Shown here in pieces: positions 45,566 to 53,500 of a stretch of DNA of 64,000 nucleotides. Position numbers and translations under genes: made by a program. Each line of letters opens with the position of its first letter. Within the stretch, counting starts at the first letter, position 1. Source of the stretch: a virus; IMG/VR virus record IMGVR_UViG_3300034044_000048, positions 1 through 64,000 of that record. One strand, written 5' to 3'. The notes below the pieces were generated by a model. That model had not been told where the DNA came from. It saw only the letters and a program-made list of their open reading frames with translations, and did no database searches.

Positions 45566-48500
45566 ATGGCAAATTGTATAAATAAATCACTTCCTGAATT
45601 TAAAATTCTTGTTCAAAAAACAGGAATGAATAAACATATATTGGCTGCTAAAATAGCTATATGGCAAGATAAAAATAATACATTAGGTGTATTTCCAACA
45701 ATAGAACAAATAATTGGTGATAACTCTACTAAATTAACAAATGTATCTAATCAAGAAAGACTATATCAAAAAGGTTATATTAATGATAACTTAAAAGAAA
45801 CTGAATTTGGTATTAGAGATTTAGCAGCAAGATTAGCTAATAGAATTGGTGGAGAAGTTGAATTTATTTCTGATTTAACAAAAGATTTTTCTGGTTATAA
45901 TGAAGGTAGTAAATATGTCATCAACTTAGCCAAAGCCACTTTAGATACACCTATACATGAAATAGTAGGACATCCTATTATTAGAGCTATTAAAGATAAT
46001 AAAACTATTAAAGACAACTATAAGGAATTACTGGATTCTGTTGATAATATTGAAGGTGATTTTACTACTTATGAGAAAATAAATGGAAAATGGTATAGTG
46101 TATTTAATGGTATCAATGGAAGGGAATTAACTAAAGAAGACCCTAACTCTGATTCTTTTAAAACTGTAGTAAGAAATGCCAAATCTTTAAAAGACAAGTT
46201 TAAAAAAAGAGAAGAGTCTGAATTATATCAAAACTTACTAAAAGAACTTGAAACAGGTTATGGTAAAGAAGTATTAGATAGAATTAAAAAAGAGTATGTT
46301 TATAAAGAAATTAGTACTTCTTTACAAAATGAATTAAATGATGAGGATGATTTTGATTTTGATATAGCTAAAGAACTTGAAACTAAAACTTTAAATGGTA
46401 AAAAATATATACACAGAATACAAGATAATATAGGAAGATGGTACGAACAAGTACCAATGTCTTTAGAAGAACAGCAGGAAGAGGCATTAGTACAATTATT
46501 AGGAGAACTTACAGCAGGGAAAATAAAAGAAACTAAAGAAAATAAAAATCTTATTAGTTTACTTAAACGGTTGTTAAAAGAAATGACTGCTTACATGAGA
46601 AGTTTATTTAACTCTAAAGAAATAGAGATAGATAAATTATCAGCAGATATGACATTAAACGACTTAGCTAATTTACTTGCTTATACGAATAGTAAAATTA
46701 TATTACCTGGAAGTAGAGTTGAATATACTACTCCTGATAATAGTAAATTTAGTACTTATCAAGAAGCAAGTAATCATATTAGTAAATTGTTTAAAGAAAG
46801 TAAAGATGTTGATTTAAGTGATGTTGGTTTAGATTTAAGAAAAAAAGTAAATAATAGTATTGAAATTCCTGTTTCTAAATTTACAGATGAATTTACAAAT
46901 GATGTATTCATTAAAAAAGACAATAGTTGGTACTATGAAAATACTGACAAAAAAGTTGATGATGCGTTAATTATTCACACATGGAATAATAATATTTCTG
47001 ATAATGTAATAGGTAAATCCGGAGTAGAAGGTTTTATAGAAAAAAATAAACCATTTGAACAATCTAAAGAAATAATAGAAATTTGGAAGAAAGAAAATAA
47101 TATTAAATATAATCCTGAAGAAGTTTATTCAAGAGGGCAAGGTTTTTATTCTTCTATTGGTGCTTATAGTACTATAGAGTTAGATTTACTTTTACAAAAT
47201 TTATTACACCATATTGAAGATAACAAAAAAGCTAGTGGTAAATTTGCTATATCTGCATTTACTAAACCTGTTGGTAAAAGAATAAAACATTTAGAAGGAG
47301 AATCTTCTGTTAGATTTAAAATATACCCTAAATCAGAAGATATATTATGGGCAGCACCTACTGATGTATTTAGTGGAAGTGTATGGGATGCTAGTGAAAA
47401 AGTAAGTAAGAATAAAAAATCTGAATTACTAGGTGTATCTCATACTAAAGCTCCTTCTTTAAATAATATCAATGAGGTAAGCCCTAATCTTGCCGATATT
47501 ATTGATAAAAGAAGTCATGATCATAATGAATTGGGAATTGAATTAACTCATACTAATTTTAGATTAGAATATGATGAAACAGTTCCTTATGAAATTAAAA
47601 AACTTGTTAATTCTATTAATAGTATTTTAGATAGTAAATATGGTAAAATAGTTAAGCCTGAAATTAAACAAAAAGGAGAAAAAATAATACAATATGGTAT
47701 ATTTAGTGAAGGTGCAAATGATATATTAGACTGGTTTGATACAAAAGAAGAAGCTCAAGCTAAGGTTGATGAATCTAATCAACAGCTTATAGATTTAGGA
47801 CTAAATCCTGATTTTAGTGTCAAACCTATTACCAAACCAATAGGTATCCAACCAACTAAAACTAAAGAAAATACTACAAGTATTGAGAGTGTTAAAGACA
47901 AGGTATTAAGAAATACTGATAAATATGTATTACAGCAACATGGGGATAAATTTGTAATATATGATATTGAAGAACAAGAACCTTTAGATATTTTTGAGAA
48001 TAAAGAAAATGCTTTAAAAGAAATTAAAAAATTAACTGGACAAGAAAGCTTAAAAGAAAAAGAATACACTTCTCAAGCATTAACTAATACTAAAATAGCT
48101 ATGCTTAAAGAAATAGCTAAAAAATACCCAAGAAGTTTAATTACAAGTAAGGTAGTTAATAATCAAAGTAGTGAAAGACAGTATCAAAAAAATAAAAGAA
48201 CTAAAGATGTATTTAATCAAAAAGAATTTAAAAATCAAGTTAATTATTCATTAAAAACTGTTGATATATTATCTTCTGATAAAGCCAAACAAGTATTTGC
48301 TAAAGGAGAAAAGAATGGCTGGAGTTTAAATAAAATTCTAACAGAACTTCAAATACCTAAAGAACAAAAACAAATTATATTAGATAAGAATATAAAAAAT
48401 CCTAATATACTTAACAGTAAAGAAGAGTTAGATAAAATAGCTAATAGTAATTCCAGATTATCTAAAGTTGCTAAATTAATAGCTAATAAAATTTCAAGTG

Positions 48501-49543
48501 CTACTAATAGAATAGTTTATGCAGATTTTAATATTATTGATAAAAGTAACGCAGCCGGAGTAGCATATAGTTCTTTAGAAGATGGAATATTAAAAACAGA
48601 TGTAGGATTAAATAAAAGTACTATAGAACAAGTAATTAAATATAGAAAAGATTTATCTGATTTTAAAGAAGAAACTATAGTTCACGAAGAAATACATAGA
48701 TTTACTCAGTTATTATTTCAAATAGATAGAGTAAAAGGCGATAAAACATTAAAAGAAATAGGATTTAGTAAGGCTGAAATAGATTTTGTTGAAGAAGTAA
48801 AAAGTTTATATTCTCAATATAAAGCTACTAATAATACTAATAATGATTTTAACCAACCTAATACTTCTATTGAAGAATTTATTACTTATGGTTTAACTAA
48901 TGGTGAGTTTATTAAACACATATCTAAAATTAAAGTAAAAAATACTACTGTATTAGAAAAATTAATATCTATACTGACTAAACTTTTTGGAAATGATATT
49001 TCTATTAAACAAGCATTAGATAAATCTTTTGAAGATTTTATGTTAGCAGATACCATATTAGAAGAAATATCTGAACAATCAGATTTTTTAAAACCTGATA
49101 ATTTTAACCTAAGAGAAGAAATAATCACATCTTTATTAAATGATGTTAATAAATTTAAAAATTTAAAAGATAATAGATCAACATTAGAAAAGGAATTAAA
49201 ATTTAATTTTAAATCTTTTAAAGATGAAACAGAAGAAAATAAAAATATAGAAGGTTTAAGATTAAAAATTGATCATTTTGAAGTAATTAAAAATGAAGAT
49301 GGTTATTTTTATAATAACGGTAATGAAATTACAGATGAAACAATAATTAATAAATTTGAAATTAGAAAAGAATTAAGAGAAGGTAAATTAAGAATTGGAG
49401 AATATAATAATAATAATTATTTTGTGCTATCAAATGGTAAGATATTAGGCTCTGGTAAAACTAATTTAGGTAAAGAAACAATCTCAGATCCTAAAATAAA
49501 AGAAGAGATTTTAAAAAATGCTATTAAATATAAAAATTGTTAA
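45566..49543 (+). CDS. Giant cargo protein with two zincin motifs and terminal Cys
   Basis: 1325 residues. The N-terminal 50 residues (C4, then EFKILVQKTG, a helix with AIWQDKNN and FPTIEQI) align with the start of the 50487 protein. H131-E-I-V-G-H136 follows, an HExxGH motif like that of dipeptidyl-peptidase III (M49), preceded by a strand (KYVINLAKA). Residues 510-690 form a conserved-looking region (YSRGQGFYSS, KFAISAFTKP, ILWAAPTDVFSGSVWDA), possibly enzymatic but not assigned. H1040-E-E-I-H1044 is a second zincin helix, with EEFITYG about 60 residues later as a possible third ligand. The only cysteines are C4 and C1325, the last residue. Polyvalent phage proteins often combine zincins with other effectors; that class is the best description. 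Confidence 0.6.
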   Translation: MANCINKSLPEFKILVQKTGMNKHILAAKIAIWQDKNNTLGVFPTIEQIIGDNSTKLTNVSNQERLYQKGYINDNLKETEFGIRDLAARLANRIGGEVEFISDLTKDFSGYNEGSKYVINLAKATLDTPIHEIVGHPIIRAIKDNKTIKDNYKELLDSVDNIEGDFTTYEKINGKWYSVFNGINGRELTKEDPNSDSFKTVVRNAKSLKDKFKKREESELYQNLLKELETGYGKEVLDRIKKEYVYKEISTSLQNELNDEDDFDFDIAKELETKTLNGKKYIHRIQDNIGRWYEQVPMSLEEQQEEALVQLLGELTAGKIKETKENKNLISLLKRLLKEMTAYMRSLFNSKEIEIDKLSADMTLNDLANLLAYTNSKIILPGSRVEYTTPDNSKFSTYQEASNHISKLFKESKDVDLSDVGLDLRKKVNNSIEIPVSKFTDEFTNDVFIKKDNSWYYENTDKKVDDALIIHTWNNNISDNVIGKSGVEGFIEKNKPFEQSKEIIEIWKKENNIKYNPEEVYSRGQGFYSSIGAYSTIELDLLLQNLLHHIEDNKKASGKFAISAFTKPVGKRIKHLEGESSVRFKIYPKSEDILWAAPTDVFSGSVWDASEKVSKNKKSELLGVSHTKAPSLNNINEVSPNLADIIDKRSHDHNELGIELTHTNFRLEYDETVPYEIKKLVNSINSILDSKYGKIVKPEIKQKGEKIIQYGIFSEGANDILDWFDTKEEAQAKVDESNQQLIDLGLNPDFSVKPITKPIGIQPTKTKENTTSIESVKDKVLRNTDKYVLQQHGDKFVIYDIEEQEPLDIFENKENALKEIKKLTGQESLKEKEYTSQALTNTKIAMLKEIAKKYPRSLITSKVVNNQSSERQYQKNKRTKDVFNQKEFKNQVNYSLKTVDILSSDKAKQVFAKGEKNGWSLNKILTELQIPKEQKQIILDKNIKNPNILNSKEELDKIANSNSRLSKVAKLIANKISSATNRIVYADFNIIDKSNAAGVAYSSLEDGILKTDVGLNKSTIEQVIKYRKDLSDFKEETIVHEEIHRFTQLLFQIDRVKGDKTLKEIGFSKAEIDFVEEVKSLYSQYKATNNTNNDFNQPNTSIEEFITYGLTNGEFIKHISKIKVKNTTVLEKLISILTKLFGNDISIKQALDKSFEDFMLADTILEEISEQSDFLKPDNFNLREEIITSLLNDVNKFKNLKDNRSTLEKELKFNFKSFKDETEENKNIEGLRLKIDHFEVIKNEDGYFYNNGNEITDETIINKFEIRKELREGKLRIGEYNNNNYFVLSNGKILGSGKTNLGKETISDPKIKEEILKNAIKYKNC

Positions 49544-49546
49544 AAT

Positions 49547-50503
49547 ATGGCAGGAACATGTAACATAAAAAAAGAAATTAGAAAAAAAGTTAATAAAGAA
49601 ATTTATGAAATTTATAAAAATTATGAAGTATTAAACTCTTTTTCTAAAGCAACTGAATTAAATAATAAAATTAATAATTTATATAATTACAATATATCAA
49701 AGATAATACCTATAGATGATAAATTCAAAGTAGCAATAAAAGAAAACAATTTGGAAAAAGTTATTGAAGAAAAAACAATAAAACAAATTTCTTTACAAGA
49801 AAAACTTGAAAAAACACATTCCTTTTTAAAAGATGATTTATTTGTATCTAATAAAACATCTAAAAAAAATAATATTAAGGAAGAAGTTAAAAATGACAAA
49901 TATTCATCTAAATTATTACTTGAATCAATTAAAAAGCATTATGGAGATGATGCTTATGAAGTGAGAAGAAATCTTATTGAAGATATTGGTAATATTTTTA
50001 AAGGTAATGCTAATTCAATAGTGATTAATGAAGAATTTCCATCATTAATAACTGTTAATTATAATAAAAGATTTAGACCTAAAACTGATAAACAAGCTAA
50101 AGCTATGTTAATTTCTAATATAGAAAGGGTTAGAAAAAGAATATCTGAAAAGTTAGGAGATAAAGTTAAAGCGGACCAATGGATAAAATTTGGATTTAAT
50201 GGAAATAATCATTATGTTTCAATTAACATTCCTAATAATTTTCTAGTTTTTATTAATGAAGAATTTGAAAAATATTATATAGAAGAAGAGCATAAAATAA
50301 ATAATACTAAAACATTTACAGGTAGAAATTTAGATTATTTTAATAATGATGAAGCTTTATATGAACAAGAAGAACTTAATTTAAATAATTTAACTAAATT
50401 AGAAGTTTTAAATAATTTTACAAAAAGTGAATGGTCTAAATTGACTTATAAAGAAAAAAATAAAATAAACAAAGAGGGAACAAAAGATGAAATGTGCGAT
50501 TAA
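49547..50503 (+). CDS. Small cargo-chain protein with Cys at both ends
   Basis: 318 residues. A charged helical N-terminal half (residues 5-120) leads to a mixed domain (125-240) with KKHYGDDAYEVRRNLIEDI and a basic helix (AKAMLISNIERVRKRISEKLGD) before strands (HYVSINIPNNFLVFI). The C-terminal stretch NFTKSEWSKLTYKEKNKI resembles the end of the 33738 protein (GITQEEWDNLTQEEKDNI). The only cysteines are C5 and C317, second from the end. The last 17 bp overlap the next gene, and in that overlap TGTGC supplies the cysteine codon of both frames. No enzyme motif is seen. It may be a spacer or connector between its two giant neighbours. Confidence 0.55.
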   Translation: MAGTCNIKKEIRKKVNKEIYEIYKNYEVLNSFSKATELNNKINNLYNYNISKIIPIDDKFKVAIKENNLEKVIEEKTIKQISLQEKLEKTHSFLKDDLFVSNKTSKKNNIKEEVKNDKYSSKLLLESIKKHYGDDAYEVRRNLIEDIGNIFKGNANSIVINEEFPSLITVNYNKRFRPKTDKQAKAMLISNIERVRKRISEKLGDKVKADQWIKFGFNGNNHYVSINIPNNFLVFINEEFEKYYIEEEHKINNTKTFTGRNLDYFNNDEALYEQEELNLNNLTKLEVLNNFTKSEWSKLTYKEKNKINKEGTKDEMCD

Positions 50504-53500
50504 AACAGATGCTGAATTTATTCAGTTACAAGAAGAGCTTAAAATTGATAAAAACAGCTTATTGGTAAGAACTGCTTTATGGATTAAAGAAAACAATTCA
50601 GACAGATACCCAACACCTAATGAATTGAAAAAGTTTTATGAAGATAATTTTGATGTAATTCCTTTTGAAAAGGCTGTTAAAGACTTTTTTAATGAGAAAA
50701 AACAAACTATAGAAAAATCAGAAGATTTTTTAATTGAGTTTAGCTCTAAATTGACTTCTAATTTAGGTCTGAAAAATAACATAATTGAATTTATAACACC
50801 TGAAAATGCAAAAATATTAACTCAAGATAGTAAAAATCCATATACAAATCAAAAATCTTTTTTTTATAAAGGGAAAATCTATTTTGTTAAAGGCAATTTT
50901 AATTTTGAAACTGTTATTCATGAGTTTTCACACATTTTTGTTAAAGCTATCTCAATTGATAATGAAAAATTATTTAATAAACTTTTTGATGATATAATAA
51001 AAACAGATAAAGGTAAATTATTTTTAAAAGAATCCTTAGAAGAATATCCAGGTCTTACAAAAAACCACTCTCAAATAAAAGAAGAAGTTATTGTAAAAAC
51101 AATTACTGATTATCATTTAAATAATTCTAATGAAACTAAAAATATTATTGATAGAATTATTTTTGCAATAAAACAATTAATAAGAAAAATATTTAAAGTT
51201 AATCCTAAAAATCTTTCATTAAATACATCAATTAAAGAATTATCTGAACTAATAGTTGATGGTTCTTGGAATGTAAACATGAATGTAATATCAGATTCTA
51301 ATATTGTTTCTTATTTAAGTGAATACAAAGAAAGATATAAAAGTTTTAAAAAAGCTTTTGAATCAGAAGAAGGTAGAATGGCTATATTGCATCAATTAAC
51401 TCTAAATTCTAAAATAGTAAGAAATCAATTAAAAAGATTATCTGAAACTGAAGACAATATAAAAGAACAATTAACAGAAACTTTCACTACACTATCAGAT
51501 GAGTTTTTATTTGATGTAATGCAGTCTAATATAGGAAAACAATTAGATAGTAGAGAAAAAATAAAATTAGCAGCTTCAGAAAAAATTGATGAATTAAAAG
51601 AGTTTGAGAAAAAAATTGAAGCTCTTGCTTTTAATTTAGATACTTTAGATGAGATGTTAATAAATATAGAAAGTGATATAGCATATATGAAAACATCTCC
51701 AGGTTATATAGAAAATTTAAAAAAGACTGCTTTTTATGATGAAAGTTTAGACCAATGGATTAAATATTTAGAAGAATTTAAACTCAATTTAGAAGATTCA
51801 AATGTTAGCATAGTATCTGCTCTTTATAAAGATATATCTGAACTGCAAGATAAGGCTACTATTTTAAAAAGAAAAGCTAAAAAAATATATGAAAAAGGTA
51901 TGGGAAAAACTTTAAGTGAAGTTTTTGAACCTACTAAAGATAAAATGCTTGAACATTTTAATGAACAAATAGCAGAAAAAGAAAAACAATTAAAAAAAGT
52001 TAAAAAAGGTACTAAAGTATATGATCTTTTAGTTAAAGATATTGAAGGTTTAAAAAAAGTTATTGAAAGAATTAATATTGATCCAGAAGAAATGATAAAA
52101 CATTTAACTGGTAAAAAAGGAGATATTGGTTTTTTACATGCATATCTTGAAAATTTCTTATCAAATCAAGATCCTTCAATTGCTTCATTTGCTTTATTTG
52201 TCAAAGAACATTTGAGTAATACACAAGCTAAAGTTCATAATGATTATTCAGAATTTCTTACAAAAATATCACCTAAGTTAAATAAACTAGGAGTAAAACC
52301 TTCAGAAATGTCAAAATTTGCTAAATTGTTTTTATTTACTGATAAAACTTATAAGTATAATGATGATGGAGAAATTGAAGAATTTGAAGTTTTAACTTAT
52401 TTAAATGAATATCAGAATTATAAATATACATTAAAGAAAATTAATCACGAATTAGAAAAAGCTAATTTAAATTATGATAGAAAAAGAACTCCTGAAAATT
52501 TAAAAAAACTTGAAGAAATTCAAAAGTTAAAAGACACACATCTTGATTTGTTTTTTAAAAAGAAATTTGTTGATGAATTTTATCAAGCAAATAAAATATT
52601 AGATAATTCAAAATATGGAGAAGAATTAAAAAATGAAATAGAAAGAATCTTTTCAGAAATTAGAATGTATCAAAGTTCACATCCAGATCCTCATGTTGTT
52701 TATGATGATTATGAAATAGTAGAATCTTTATTATCAGAATATAAATCTTTATTTAGTTTACATGACAAATATGGTAATAAAAAAACAGGTGAAGAGTTAG
52801 AAAAAGCTGAAATTTTAAACAAATGGAGAAATGAGAAAAATAAATTTTATAGATGGGAAACTAAACATGGAGCTTTTAAATCTGCTTATGAGAATTTTAT
52901 AAAAAAATTAGAAATCAGTTTAGAAAAACAAAATATTAAAAAAGGTTCTGAAGAATGGGATATTGAGTACAATAAACAAAAAAAAGAATGGGAAAGATTA
53001 AATCTTTCTACAAAGATAAAAGATTCTTTTTATGAAGAAAGATCTAAAATATTAAGTTTAATAAATGAAATATTAGGAAGAGAAGAACAAGATCTTCCGG
53101 AGTATTATGAAGACATTATTGACAATTTAAATCCTGAAAAAGATTCTGATGGTATTCCTAATGGAACCATAATGACAGAAGAAAAATTAAAAAATATTTT
53201 AGAATTAAATAAAAAAGCTGAAGAACTAAGAGAAATTTCATCACAAAATACTTTATCTTTTTCAGAAAAAAAAGAATTAAATTTATTAATTAGAAAATTA
53301 GCAAGCGGTAAAACATTAACTGAAAAAGAAATAAAAAGAAAAAAAGAATTAGAACAAAAAAATAAACCTTTAAGTAAAGCTTTAAAAACTCAATTAAATA
53401 TTTTGTATCAAAAGTTAAATAAATTACAAGAAAGAACACCAACTAATTATTATTATGATATTTTAAATAACTTTTATAGAAAGATCCAAATAGCTGATGG

